Counted from the first letter of the stretch, positions 15,830 to 24,396 are shown. The stretch: DNA of 32,841 nucleotides from Streptomyces sp. SID486 (GCF_009865385.1 NZ_WWJT01000747.1:1-32841), one strand, 5' to 3'. A program made the numbers and translations. The notes: a model not told the origin generated them from the letters alone.

Positions 15830-18800
15830 CCCGCACTCCCCGGACTCTGGTGCCACAACTTCCTCATCGCCGCCGGCCCTTGCGCCGCGGCGTCCTGGCC
15901 CGCGGGGCGCAGATCGGCCCAGGGGTGCATCTCGTACCCGGTGGGCATGCGGATCGTCCGGCCCCGCACCGGGTCACGGGCCGCGGAGCCGGCCGGCGCG
16001 GGCAGCCCGTCGGAACCGGCGAGCCGGGCCCGGGAGGGACCGCCGTCGTCGCTCTCCGGGGGGCCGTCCACGGCCGGGCCGGCCGGTTCGGCCAGCCGGG
16101 CCGCGACCCCGTCGAGCCCCTCCTCCCGCCGCACCTCCACCAGTTCGGCGAGGTTCCAGGCGGCGGCGCCCACCACGCTGAGGCTGCGCGGGCCGCGCCG
16201 CTGCACCACTCCGCGCACCAGCAGCAGCCAGGAGTGGAAGACGGTGTGGGCGCAGGCGTCGTGCGAGTCGTCGAAGAACGCGAGGTCGACCAGGCCCGTG
16301 CCGTCGTCCAGGGTGGAGAAGATGACGCGCTTGCCGGAGCGGATCGGCGGGGTCTGGGTGGCCGCCTTGGCGCCCGCGACCAGCACGGTCTCCCCGTGCC
16401 GGGCCTCACGCAGCCGGCGTGCGGAGACCACGCCCAGTTCCTGGAGGAACTCCCGGTGGTCGTCCATCAGATTGCGCGAGGCGTCCATGGACAGCACGCC
16501 CAGCTCGGCGCTGAGCCGCTCCGCCGACGTCAGGTCGGGCAGGCCGGCCGGGGCCGTCTTCCGGCCCCCGGCCAGCGGCAGCTGTCCCCCGCCACCGCCC
16601 CGGGCCCCCCGGTGCAGCTCGGTCAGGTGCAGTTGCAGATCACGGCGGTTGGCACCGAACGCGTCCAGCGCGCCCACCTGGGCGAGCCGTCCGGCCAGCG
16701 GCCTGCTGGGCCGGGCCCGCTCCCAGAAGTCCAGCAGGGAGGCGTACGGCTGCCCGTCCGCGATCCGCCGCGCCTCGGCCTCGCTGATGCCGTGCACGTC
16801 GGACAGGGCGAGCCGCAGTCCCCACACCTTCGACGATTCAGACACCAGTTCGATCCTGTGTGCGACCCCGGAGACGTTGACGTCCAGCGGCAGGATCGGC
16901 ACCCCGCGCCGCCGGGCGTCCGCCAGCAGCAGCCGCTTCGGGTACATCCCGGGGTCGTGCGTGAGCAGCCCGGCGTAGAAGGCGGCCGGGTGATGCGTCT
17001 TCAGCCACGCCGACTGGTAGGTGGGCACGGCGAAGGCGACGGCGTGCGCCTTGCAGAAGCCGTACGACCCGAACGCCTCGACGATCTCCCAGGTCCGCTG
17101 GATCGTCTCCGCGCCGTAGCCACGGGCCGCCGACCGCTGGGCGAACCACACCCTGATCCGCCCCTGCGACTCCGGGTCGGACAGCCCGCGCCGCACCCGG
17201 TCGGCCTCGCCCCGGCCGCAGCCGGTCATGATGGCGACGATGTCGATGATCTGCTCATGGAAGACGACGACCCCGTACGTCCCGCGCAGCGGTTCCTCCA
17301 GGTCCGGGTGCGGGTAGCGCACCGGCGCCCGCCCGTGCCGCGCCTCGATGAAGGGCCGCACCATGTCGGCGGCGACCGGGCCGGGCCGGAACAGGGAGAT
17401 GTCGACGACCAGGTCGTGGAAGCCGTCCGGCTGGAGGCGTCCCACCAGGTCCCGCTGGCCCGGCGACTCGATCTGGAAGCAGCCCAGCGTCTCGGCGGAC
17501 CGGATCAGCCGGTAGGTCTCCGGGTCCCCCGGGGCGACCGCGTCCAGGTCGACGCGCTCCCCGGTCGCCCGCTCCACCTCGGCGACCGCGTGCGCCATCG
17601 CCGACTGCATCCGCACGCCCAGCACATCCAGTTTGAGCAGCCCGAGGTCCTCCACGTCCTCCTTGTCGAACTGCGCCATGGGCAGCCCCTCCCCGCTGGT
17701 CGGCACCACCGGCGTACGGGCGAGCAGGGAGGCGTCGGAAAGGAGCACCCCGCACGGGTGCATGGCGATCCCGCGCGGCAGGGCGTCGAGGGCCTCCACC
17801 AGCTCCCACAGCCTGCCGTACCTCTCCTTCTCCCCCGCGAGCCGCTTCAGTTCGGGCAGCTCCTCCAGTGCCGCCCGGGCGTCGCGGGCCCGGATGTGCG
17901 GGAAGGACTTGGCGACCCGGTCGATCTCGGCGGGGTCCATGGACAGGGCGGCACCCACGTCACGGATCGCGTGCCGCACCCGGTAGGTCTCCGGCATGGA
18001 GACCGTCGCCACCCGCTCCGTGCCGAACCGGTCGATGATCGCCCGGTACACCTCCAGCCGGCGCGCGGACTCCACGTCGATGTCGATGTCGGGCAGCACC
18101 ACGCGCTCCTTGGACAGGAAGCGCTCCATCAGCAGCCCGTGCTCGACCGGATCGGCGTGCGCGATCCCGAGCAGATGGTTGACGAGCGATCCGGCACCGG
18201 ACCCGCGTGCCGCCACCCGGATGCCCATCTCCCTTACGTCGTCCACCACTTGGGCGACCGTCAGGAAGTAGGAGCCGAAACCGTGATGGCCGATGATGTC
18301 CAGCTCCTGGTGCATCCGCTCCCAGTACGCGCGCCGGTCGCCGTAGCCGAGCCGCAGCATCCCGGCGGCCGCCCGGGAGGCGAGGGCCCGCTGCGCGGTG
18401 CGCCGGCCGGCGCCGACGAGGTGGGGCTCGGGGAAGTGGACGGTGCCGATGCCGAGGTCGCCCTCGGGGTCGACCCGGCACTCGGCGGCGGTGGCCCGGG
18501 TCTGCTCCAGCAGCCGGTGGGCGGTGTCCCGCCGGTACCCGGCGGCCTCCACCACCCGTTCGGCGACCTGGAGCATGGCCTGCGCGTCCTTCAGCCACGC
18601 CTCGCCGGAGTCCAGCTCCGCACGGGGGTCGATCGGCACCAGGCGGCGCGCGGCGTCCAGCACGTCGGCGACCGGCCCCTGACCGGGATCGGCGTACCGG
18701 ACGGCGTTGCTGAGCACCGGGCGCACTCCCTGCTCGGCGGCGAATCCGACGGTACGGGCGGCCAGCCGCAGGGAGCCGGGCCCGGTGCCCGTCCGGCCGT

Positions 18801-19344
18801 GCCAGACGGCTTCCAGCCGCAGCGCGTCGCCGTGGACCTCACGCCAGGGGGCGAGCAGCCGTGCCGCCCGGTCGGGCCGTCCGGCGGCGAGCGCGCGCCC
18901 GACGTCCGACCCCGGTCCGAGCAGGACCAGCAGGCCGTCGCCGTGGTTGCCGGCCCAGGGCAGCAGCGGGGTCGGCCCGGCCGCGTGCGCCGCCGTGACC
19001 AGCCGGCACAGGTCGGCCCACCCGCGGGCGCCGTCCCGGGCGAGGAAGGTCACCCGGGGGGCCGACTCGTCCACGAAGGCACCGCCGCGCACGGGGGTAC
19101 GGCGCCTCTCCCGCGGCGCGGCCTCCTCGGCCGCCACCGCCAGGTTCACCCCGAACAGCGGACGCACGCCCGACCCGGCGCACGCCTTGGCGAAGCGGAC
19201 GGTCCCGGCGAGGGTGTCCCGGTCGGTCAGGGCGAGGGCGTCCATGCCCCGCTCGGAGGCGCGCTCGGCCAGCCGCTCCGGATGGGACGCCCCGTACCTC
19301 AGGGAGAACCCGGAGACGGTGTGCAGATGCGCGAAGCCCGGCAC
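15826..19344 (-). CDS. dnaE2: Error-prone DNA polymerase III alpha subunit DnaE2
   Basis: This 1172-residue C-family polymerase carries out translesion DNA synthesis in the SOS response. I choose the GTG at 19344 (MPGFAHLHTVSGFS): GGGAGG at 19350-19355 is 5 nt upstream, while the GTG at 19350 overlaps that site. An N-terminal PHP domain begins FAHLHTVSGFSLRYGASHPE, as in DnaE2. The polymerase core has VLPDIDIDVES with catalytic Asp residues, ATVSMPETYRVRHAIRDVG, and CFQIESPGQRDLV. Helix-hairpin-helix and OB-fold regions follow (AAKAATQTPPIRSGKRVIFSTLDD). The end overlaps the ImuB-like gene by 4 bp. A LexA box precedes it. No imuA-like gene is visible in the window. Confidence 0.95.
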   Translation of the reverse strand: MPGFAHLHTVSGFSLRYGASHPERLAERASERGMDALALTDRDTLAGTVRFAKACAGSGVRPLFGVNLAVAAEEAAPRERRRTPVRGGAFVDESAPRVTFLARDGARGWADLCRLVTAAHAAGPTPLLPWAGNHGDGLLVLLGPGSDVGRALAAGRPDRAARLLAPWREVHGDALRLEAVWHGRTGTGPGSLRLAARTVGFAAEQGVRPVLSNAVRYADPGQGPVADVLDAARRLVPIDPRAELDSGEAWLKDAQAMLQVAERVVEAAGYRRDTAHRLLEQTRATAAECRVDPEGDLGIGTVHFPEPHLVGAGRRTAQRALASRAAAGMLRLGYGDRRAYWERMHQELDIIGHHGFGSYFLTVAQVVDDVREMGIRVAARGSGAGSLVNHLLGIAHADPVEHGLLMERFLSKERVVLPDIDIDVESARRLEVYRAIIDRFGTERVATVSMPETYRVRHAIRDVGAALSMDPAEIDRVAKSFPHIRARDARAALEELPELKRLAGEKERYGRLWELVEALDALPRGIAMHPCGVLLSDASLLARTPVVPTSGEGLPMAQFDKEDVEDLGLLKLDVLGVRMQSAMAHAVAEVERATGERVDLDAVAPGDPETYRLIRSAETLGCFQIESPGQRDLVGRLQPDGFHDLVVDISLFRPGPVAADMVRPFIEARHGRAPVRYPHPDLEEPLRGTYGVVVFHEQIIDIVAIMTGCGRGEADRVRRGLSDPESQGRIRVWFAQRSAARGYGAETIQRTWEIVEAFGSYGFCKAHAVAFAVPTYQSAWLKTHHPAAFYAGLLTHDPGMYPKRLLLADARRRGVPILPLDVNVSGVAHRIELVSESSKVWGLRLALSDVHGISEAEARRIADGQPYASLLDFWERARPSRPLAGRLAQVGALDAFGANRRDLQLHLTELHRGARGGGGGQLPLAGGRKTAPAGLPDLTSAERLSAELGVLSMDASRNLMDDHREFLQELGVVSARRLREARHGETVLVAGAKAATQTPPIRSGKRVIFSTLDDGTGLVDLAFFDDSHDACAHTVFHSWLLLVRGVVQRRGPRSLSVVGAAAWNLAELVEVRREEGLDGVAARLAEPAGPAVDGPPESDDGGPSRARLAGSDGLPAPAGSAARDPVRGRTIRMPTGYEMHPWADLRPAGQDAAAQGPAAMRKLWHQSPGSAG

Positions 19345-19379
19345 ACACACCTCCCGCAGTCGTGAGCCCCGAACGGCTC

Positions 19380-19439
19380 TCGAACATCAGTTCCCAACTT
19401 CCTCCTCCACCATACCCCCATTCTCGAACACGTGTACGA
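19380..19439 (-). promoter_or_regulatory. LexA (SOS) box and promoter of dnaE2
   Basis: TCGAACACGTGTACGA (19424-19439) differs by one base from the actinobacterial SOS box TCGAAC-N4-GTTCGA. A second, weaker match, TCGAACATCAGTTCCC, lies at 19380-19395, and a half-site GTTCGA at 19445-19450. On the minus strand TATGGT (19414-19409) could be the -10 element, so the main box would cover the -35 region, as expected for LexA repression. DNA damage should therefore induce dnaE2 and the coupled ImuB-like gene. Confidence 0.8.
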
Positions 19440-19489
19440 CATCGGTTCGAGCGCCTCCGACCTGCGCAAACACCGTCGGGACCGCATGG

Positions 19490-19526
19490 CGAAGCCCCGC
19501 CCCGGACGGCCCGGGGCGGGGCTTCG
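19490..19526 (-). terminator. Terminator downstream of the first S1 peptidase gene
   Basis: A perfect 16-bp stem, CGAAGCCCCGCCCCGG (19490-19505) with CCGGGGCGGGGCTTCG (19511-19526), closes a 5-nt loop. It sits 15 bp beyond the protease stop and separates it from the dnaE2 promoter. Confidence 0.9.
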
Positions 19527-19540
19527 GACGGTGACCGGGG

Positions 19541-20623
19541 CTAGCCGATCTGCGTTCCCGTGGCGGACAGCGCCTCGGTGACCGGCTGGAAGAAGGTCTC
19601 CCCGCCGGAGGTGCAGTCGCCGCTGCCGCCGGAGGTCAGGCCGACGGCCTTGTCACCCGAGAACAGCGAGCCGCCGCTGTCGCCGGGCTCGGCGCACACG
19701 TCGGTCTGGATCAGGCCGCTCACCGTGCCCTCGGAGTAGTTGACGGTGGCGCTCAGGCCGGTGACCGTGCCGTCGTGGACCTGGGTGGTGGAACCGCTGC
19801 GGGTGACCTTCATGCCCACGGTGGCCTCGACGGCGCCGGTGATCTGCCGGCTGGAGCCGTCGTAGAGGTCGACCGCGCTCGGGTGGTCGACCTCGGCCGT
19901 GTACTTGACCAGGCCGTAGTCGTCGCCCGGGAAGCTGGACCGCTCGTTCGTGCCGATGGTCCTGCCGGAGGAGTCCGACCAGCTGGAGATGGACGCGGTG
20001 CAGTGCCCGGCGGTCAGGAAGTACGGCTGCCCGCCCTTGACCACGTTGAAGCCCAGGGAGCAGCGCCCGCCGGAGCCGGTGATGGCGTCGCCGCCCGCGA
20101 CGAAGGGCTTGAACCGCCCGTGCGAGCGTTTGAGTTCGGCCGTGCCGCCGAGTCCGTCGACCACCTTGGCCAGCTTGGCCCACGCGGCACCGGACACCGT
20201 CCGGTCGGCGGTGACCACGACCTTGTCGGTGACCGGGTCGGTGGCCCAGGAGGTGCCCGGGATGGTCGCGTCCGCCTTCAGCGTGGCGTGCGCCTCGCCC
20301 AGTTCGGCCATCGAGTTGGCGACGATTCTGGCCTTGGCCCCGGCCGCCTCGACGGTCCTGGCCGTGCGCTGGTCGAGCACGTTGACGACGAGGCTCTTCG
20401 CGCGGGCGTCGTAGTAGCTGCCCGCCGCACCGGCGCCGAGGTCCGCGGTGAGACCGGCGGCGAGCTCCCCGGCCGCCGGAGCGGACAGGACCCGCAGCTG
20501 CGGGGTGGACGGAGCGGGTTCGCTGGCGTTCGCATTCTGCAAGGTGACACCCGCTGCGACCAGTGCGGCTATTCCGCCGCCCGCGATGGCGGCACGCCGC
20601 CCGGGTATGCGTCGGTGCTTCAA
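19541..20623 (-). CDS. Secreted S1-family serine protease (streptogrisin-like), with prodomain
   Basis: The best start is a TTG at 20623, because AGGAGG (20631-20636) sits 7 nt upstream and the product (360 residues) begins [17 protein letters not shown], a typical streptomycete protease signal. A prodomain of the alpha-lytic protease type spans about 35-174. The mature chymotrypsin-fold enzyme probably begins near [10 protein letters not shown] (174-183). The triad is visible: LTAGHC (His207), FPGDDYG (Asp235), GDSGGSLF (Ser316). Cys188/Cys208 and Cys310/Cys337 should form the two conserved disulfides. Ser replaces the usual Pro after GDSGG. It is an extracellular protease for nutrition or developmental protein turnover. 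It has its own terminator and a similar upstream neighbour. Confidence 0.95.
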   Translation of the reverse strand: MKHRRIPGRRAAIAGGGIAALVAAGVTLQNANASEPAPSTPQLRVLSAPAAGELAAGLTADLGAGAAGSYYDARAKSLVVNVLDQRTARTVEAAGAKARIVANSMAELGEAHATLKADATIPGTSWATDPVTDKVVVTADRTVSGAAWAKLAKVVDGLGGTAELKRSHGRFKPFVAGGDAITGSGGRCSLGFNVVKGGQPYFLTAGHCTASISSWSDSSGRTIGTNERSSFPGDDYGLVKYTAEVDHPSAVDLYDGSSRQITGAVEATVGMKVTRSGSTTQVHDGTVTGLSATVNYSEGTVSGLIQTDVCAEPGDSGGSLFSGDKAVGLTSGGSGDCTSGGETFFQPVTEALSATGTQIG

Positions 20624-20862
20624 CTCACGTCCTCCTGTGGGGGGTCGGCCACGCAGGTTGTGGGGACCTGACGGGCCGGAAGGCTGGTTGACGGGCGCCC
20701 ACTCTTCCGAACCGCACAGGGAGCACACAAGGTCGACTTCCGGACGCGCACGAAGAGGGCTTACGCGCCCGTTCCGCACTGCAAACGACGCACAAGTAAC
20801 CACACCCACCCGTCAGCCATGGCCGAAAATCGCCCTTGCGGGGGACGCATACACGCCATGCC

Positions 20863-20897
20863 GAGGCCCCCGCACGCGGGTCGCGTACGGGGGCCTC
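20863..20897 (-). terminator. Terminator downstream of the second S1 peptidase gene
   Basis: GAGGCCCCCG (20863-20872) pairs with CGGGGGCCTC (20888-20897). After one mismatch, the inner ACGCG/CGCGT pairs close a GGT loop, giving about 15 paired bases. It is 21 bp beyond the stop. The rest of 20624-20862 is the upstream region of the first peptidase gene, with no other clear signal. Confidence 0.88.
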
Positions 20898-20918
20898 GTG
20901 GTGCCGACCGCGTCGTCG

Positions 20919-21818
20919 TCAGGGCAGGGTGACGCCGTAGTAGCTCAGTGCCTCGGTCACCGGCTGGAAGAAGGTCGTGCCGCCGGAGCTGCAGTTGCCG
21001 CTGCCGCCGGAGGTCAGGCCGTAGGCCACGCTGCCACCGTAGAGCGGGCCGCCGCTGTCGCCGCCCTCGGCGCAGACCGTGGTCTGGATCAGACCGGAGA
21101 CGACGTCACCGCTGCCGTAGTTGACGGTGGCGTTGAGGGCGGTGACCCGGCCGCTGTGCGTGCCGGTGGTGGAACCGCGCCGGTAGACGGTCGTCCCCAC
21201 GGACGGGGTGGCCGCGCTGCTGATGGTCTGGCTGCCCACCGCACTCGGGTGCGCGACGGAGGAGTTGGTGTACCGCACCAGAGCGAAGTCGTTGCCCGGG
21301 AAGCTGTAGCCCACGTTCGTGCCGAGCACCGTGGTCTTACTGGAGTTGCTGTACCACGTGGAGGCGACCTCGCCGCAGTGGCCGGCGGTCAGGAAGTAGT
21401 ACGTGCTGCCGCTGTGCACGTTGAAGCCGAGCGAGCAGCGGTAGGAGCCGCCGTAGATGGCGTCCCCGCCGGTGATCAGCTTCTTGAACTTGCCGGGGGT
21501 GTGCTTGATGGTGAGCGCGCCCGCGTCGCCGCCGGCCTGCTGCCTGATCCTGGCGATCTCGGCCTTGGACACCGTGCTGTCGACGGTGACCACGACACGG
21601 TTGGACTTGCCGTCCACCGCCCAGGCCGTACCGGGGATGTCGGCCTTGAGGACGGAGTCGCTCGCCTTGGTGAGCTGGGTGGCGCTGAACGTGGGGGCGT
21701 CGCTGGCGTTCGCAGTGGGGGCGGCGAACGCCGCGGCGGCCAGGAAGCCGGTGGCCACGGCCGTCAGCCGGGTCCGTCTCGCGGTGCCGCCATGGGGAGT
21801 GGTGCGCTTGATCCTCAC
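20919..21818 (-). CDS. Secreted S1-family serine protease, streptogrisin A/B type
   Basis: I start this 299-residue precursor at the GTG at 21818 ([11 protein letters not shown]), with GGAGGG 8-9 nt upstream. A signal peptide (hydrophobic 19-33, cleavage near ANA-SDAP) is followed by a short prodomain (about 40-114). The mature enzyme should begin at Ile115 ([10 protein letters not shown]), leaving 185 residues, the length of Streptomyces griseus protease B. The triad is LTAGHC (His147), GNDFALVRY (Asp177) and GDSGGPLY (Ser255), with disulfide Cys pairs 128/148 and 249/276. The sequence closely follows streptogrisin A/B ([39 protein letters not shown]). It is similar to the neighbouring protease, so the two probably arose by tandem duplication, with different prodomain lengths. 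Confidence 0.96.
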   Translation of the reverse strand: MRIKRTTPHGGTARRTRLTAVATGFLAAAAFAAPTANASDAPTFSATQLTKASDSVLKADIPGTAWAVDGKSNRVVVTVDSTVSKAEIARIRQQAGGDAGALTIKHTPGKFKKLITGGDAIYGGSYRCSLGFNVHSGSTYYFLTAGHCGEVASTWYSNSSKTTVLGTNVGYSFPGNDFALVRYTNSSVAHPSAVGSQTISSAATPSVGTTVYRRGSTTGTHSGRVTALNATVNYGSGDVVSGLIQTTVCAEGGDSGGPLYGGSVAYGLTSGGSGNCSSGGTTFFQPVTEALSYYGVTLP

Positions 21819-22033
21819 GTTTCGTTCCCTCCAAGGGAAGTCGGGGGCCCGCGTGGGGTCGGGGCCCGTGAGGCGCAGCCAGGGACCCGACCGGATTCGA
21901 ATACGCATGCCCCTGACAAGCGCTGGGGGGAGTATTCGGCCGAACGGCCGGTCGGCACAAGGGTGCCTTTCGGCCGTCGCCCCGGAAGCACCCGAACGCA
22001 CCAACACGCGCCGGCGCCGCCCCTCCGCGGCTC

Positions 22034-22082
22034 CGGCCCCGGGCGGCTGCGGGCCGGGCCGGGCCGGTGCCGTCCGGGGCCG
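22034..22082 (-). terminator. Possible terminator downstream of the DUF1684 gene
   Basis: CGGCCCCGG (22034-22042) can pair with CCGGGGCCG (22074-22082), 7 bp beyond the stop. The 31-nt loop is itself G+C-rich and could fold further. This is weaker than the other hairpins in the window. Confidence 0.4.
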
Positions 22083-22088
22083 CCAGAA

Positions 22089-22886
22089 TCACTCGGACCG
22101 GTTCCAGCCCGGCCGGCGCTCCCCCGCCTCCACCGGCACGTCCAGCGTGTTGCCGGGGGCCGGGAGGGGGCAGAGGAAGTGGTCGGCGAAGGCGCACGGC
22201 GGGAGCTGGGCCCGGTTGAAGTCGACGGTCGTGCGCCCCTCGGCGTCCGGTGCCTGCGGGAAGAGGAACCGGAACCGGAAGCTGGTGTCACCGCTGGTGG
22301 CGTCGGCGAACACCGCCCACAGCGTCCCGTCCGCCTGCTGCGCCACCTTCAGCGTGTGCTCCCGGCCGGCCAGCGGGAAGGTGAGTTCGCCGGCGAGCGC
22401 GAACCCGCGCTCACGGCCGTCCGCGTTGCCGAGCCGTACGGTGCGCGTGCCGTCGTACGGTGCGAATCGCCCCGGCACCGACCATCGGGGGTCGTAGGGG
22501 TCCGCCTCGATGCCCCGGAAGGCGCGCCGGGTGGCGGACCCGGGGTCGTACACCCGTACTCCCCAGACTCCCTCGCGCACCAGGACGACCAGCCGCTTCG
22601 CGCCCGACGCCACCCGTGCCCCGGCCTCCGGGCCGGTGTCCGCGGCCAGTTCGGCCTTCCCCGAGAAAGGCCGCCCGTCCAGGGTCAGGCCGTCGGCTTC
22701 GGTGGCGGTGAGCACCACCCCCTCCTTGTCGGCCACCCAGTTCCCGGGAATGTCCGGAAGTCGACCCTCCGGATGGTCCTCGAGCCAGTGCGTCGCGGTC
22801 AGCGCGAGCGGCCCGTAGGGCGCCGATACCGTCTCCGCGCGCCTCTCGTGCCACTGCTTCCAGGCGTCGGGGGCGTCCGTCGTCAT
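22089..22886 (-). CDS. DUF1684 family protein
   Basis: The 265-residue product shows the DUF1684 layout: a helical start (WKQWHERRAETVSAPYGPLALTATHWL; the WHERR pattern is typical), a central beta-rich part with VRVYDPGS, and the conserved end DFNRAQLPPCAFADHFLCP, then PGNTLDVPVEAGE. Those paired Cys residues in PCAF and FLCP are characteristic. The function is unknown. The gene begins 65 bp after the LLM oxidoreductase stop on the same strand, so it may be the last gene of the transport/oxidation operon, or have its own promoter near the decamer repeat in the gap. Confidence 0.9.
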   Translation of the reverse strand: MTTDAPDAWKQWHERRAETVSAPYGPLALTATHWLEDHPEGRLPDIPGNWVADKEGVVLTATEADGLTLDGRPFSGKAELAADTGPEAGARVASGAKRLVVLVREGVWGVRVYDPGSATRRAFRGIEADPYDPRWSVPGRFAPYDGTRTVRLGNADGRERGFALAGELTFPLAGREHTLKVAQQADGTLWAVFADATSGDTSFRFRFLFPQAPDAEGRTTVDFNRAQLPPCAFADHFLCPLPAPGNTLDVPVEAGERRPGWNRSE

Positions 22887-22904
22887 GCGTTCGGTTCCTT
22901 GTCT

Positions 22905-22982
22905 CTGTGGTCGGCTGTCGTCAGCCGTGGTCCAACTCTGTTCAGCTGTGGTCAGATGCGGTCAGTCGTGGTCAGCGTGGCC
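22905..22982 (-). repeat. Degenerate 10-bp tandem repeat, about eight copies, between LLM and DUF1684 genes
   Basis: Read on the plus strand, GTGGTC or close variants fall at 22907, 22917, 22927, about 22939, 22948, 22958, 22968 and 22977, nearly every 10 bp. On the minus strand the unit is CTGACCAC plus two bases. The array spans the last codons of the LLM gene and ends about 20 bp before the DUF1684 start, one helical turn per copy. Confidence 0.65.
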
Positions 22983-24085
22983 CCGCTCGTCGCGTACGGG
23001 GTGACGGGCCGGGGAAGGCCCAGGTGCTCGCGCAGGGTGCTGCCCGGGTAGAAGGTCCGGAACAGACCCCGGTGCTGGAGCAGCGCCGCCGTGCCGTTGA
23101 CCAGCCGCTCCAGATCGCGGCGCGGTTCGACGGGGACGAGATGGAAGCCGTCGGCGACACCGGCGGCGTGCCAGGCGGCGATCAACTCCGCGAGGTCGAC
23201 CGGTCCGCCCCGGTACAGCGGGCCCCGCCCGGTGGGCCGCGGACCGCCGCCGCCGTGTCCGGGCTGGGCCGCCCGCTCACCGTCACCGAGGTCCACCAGC
23301 AGGCTCACCAGGATCCGTGCCGAGCCCGGCCGCCGCCCGAACGAGCCCGCCTGCTCCAGCAGTCGGTCCCGTTCACCGGCGGCCTGCACCGGGGTGGTGG
23401 CGCGCACCAGCGCCACGTCGGCGTACCGGGCGGCGACCGTGCGGGCGTGGTCGTCGGTGACGTCGACCACGTGGACGGGACGCCCCTGCGGCGGCCGGGG
23501 CGCGGCCGGCGGGTCCTGCCCCGGGAAGGCGCCACCGGTGAAGTCGCCCCACCGCGGCCGGCCCCCGCCGGACAACCCACCCGTACCCGCCGCCCCTCCG
23601 AACGACCGCCCCTGCACCGCCTCCCCCTCGAACGACCGCCCCGGGACCGCCTCCCCTCCGAGCGACCGGCCCGGGACCGCCTCCCCTTCGAACCACCGAC
23701 CCGGAGCCGCCTCCCCTTCGAACCACCGGTCCGGGACCGCCTCCCCCTCGAACGACCGGCCCGGGGCGCCGAGATCGAGCCGCCAGCCGGCCCGGCCCCG
23801 GCTGAGCCGGTCCAGGGTGGCGACGGCGCCCTGGGCCCGGAGGGGCTCGGGGTCGGCGGTGGTGACCGTCGGTACCAGCCCGATCCGCCGGGTCGCGGGT
23901 GCCACCCGGCACAGCACGCCGAGCGCGTCGGCCCCGGGCCGGGCGGCGGAGTCGTCCAGGGTCACGAAGTCCAGCCCGCCGCGCTCGGCGAGCCGCGCCA
24001 GCTCGACGAAGGACTCGGTGCCGGGCGCGCCCGGCTGGTCGAGGGCGGCGGCGAGGTGCAGCAGCCCGCCGTACCGGGCGCTCAC
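22952..24085 (-). CDS. LLM-class flavin-dependent monooxygenase with an internal decapeptide-repeat insertion
   Basis: The 377-residue protein starts at a GTG at 24085 whose GTGA overlaps the stop of the preceding small ORF. It is a luciferase-like (FMNH2-dependent) monooxygenase: SFVELARLAERGGLDFVTLDD, then a shift to RRIGLVPTVTT and TLDRLSRGRAGWRLDLGA, with a further barrel half from VHVVDVTDDHARTVAARYADVALV to the C-terminal DGFHLVP and PGSTLREHLGL. Such enzymes oxidise C-S or C-N bonds in organosulfur and other compounds. After about residue 108 an insertion of six decapeptides (GRSFEGEAVP type, 109-168) interrupts the usual fold. Position in the operon behind an amino-acid-type ABC transporter suggests it oxidises the imported compound. 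A reductase for its flavin would be needed. Confidence 0.88.
   Translation of the reverse strand: MSARYGGLLHLAAALDQPGAPGTESFVELARLAERGGLDFVTLDDSAARPGADALGVLCRVAPATRRIGLVPTVTTADPEPLRAQGAVATLDRLSRGRAGWRLDLGAPGRSFEGEAVPDRWFEGEAAPGRWFEGEAVPGRSLGGEAVPGRSFEGEAVQGRSFGGAAGTGGLSGGGRPRWGDFTGGAFPGQDPPAAPRPPQGRPVHVVDVTDDHARTVAARYADVALVRATTPVQAAGERDRLLEQAGSFGRRPGSARILVSLLVDLGDGERAAQPGHGGGGPRPTGRGPLYRGGPVDLAELIAAWHAAGVADGFHLVPVEPRRDLERLVNGTAALLQHRGLFRTFYPGSTLREHLGLPRPVTPYATSGATLTTTDRI
23591..23770 (-). repeat. 30-bp in-frame tandem repeat (six units) inside the LLM gene
   Basis: Six 30-bp blocks (23591, 23621, 23651, 23681, 23711, 23741) share a CTCCCC(C/T)TCGAACGACCG core and encode GRSFEGEAVP-type decapeptides. 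The reading frame stays intact because the unit is divisible by three. Confidence 0.92.
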
Positions 24086-24396
24086 GACGCCACCCCGGCC
24101 CTCTCCGCTGTGCCACCCGGCCACCGCGCACGGCACCGCTTCCCCGCGCGCCCCGCGCCTTCGCCCTGCACCCTCCCGGTCCCCGCGCCTTCGCCCCGCA
24201 CCCTCCCGGTCCCCGCGCCTTCGCCCCGCACCCTCCCGGTCCCCGCGCCTTCGCCCCGCACCCTCCCGGTCCCCGCGCCTTCGCCTCGCACCCTCCCGGT
24301 CCCCGCGTCCATCGCCCGTGCCCTCCCGGCCCGCGCCCTCCCCACGGACTCGGCCCGCGCCCTCCGGACTCCCGCTTTCCCGGCCCGCACCCTCAC
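24082..24396 (-). CDS. Arg-rich decapeptide-repeat small protein (candidate, unknown function)
   Basis: This 104-residue frame sits exactly between the ABC ATPase and the LLM gene: its GTG (24396) overlaps the ATPase stop as GTGA, and its own TGA overlaps the LLM GTG as GTGA. The same four-base coupling joins the genes before it. The protein is very basic and low in complexity; five copies of GTGRVRGEGA (one ends with Gln) occupy about residues 32-81, and the ends are Arg/Ala-rich. It has no signal peptide, TM segment or known motif. Against coding: codon choice is less clean than in its neighbours and the body is a minisatellite. The two matched overlaps are the main evidence for translation. 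Confidence 0.42.
   Translation of the reverse strand: MRVRAGKAGVRRARAESVGRARAGRARAMDAGTGRVRGEGAGTGRVRGEGAGTGRVRGEGAGTGRVRGEGAGTGRVQGEGAGRAGKRCRARWPGGTAERAGVAS
24151..24330 (-). repeat. 30-bp tandem repeat (five near-perfect units plus one degenerate) upstream of the LLM gene
   Basis: Units start at 24151, 24181, 24211, 24241 and 24271, each with the core CGCCTTCGCCCCGCACCCTC; 24301-24330 is a degenerate sixth. If the 104-codon frame is translated, each unit gives one GTGRVRGEGA decapeptide. Confidence 0.95.

Noticed and set aside
15850..19365. Plus-strand open frame of over 1100 codons opposite dnaE2
   Set aside because: The sequence is Arg/Gly/Pro/Gln-rich and featureless, while the minus strand has all DnaE2 motifs.
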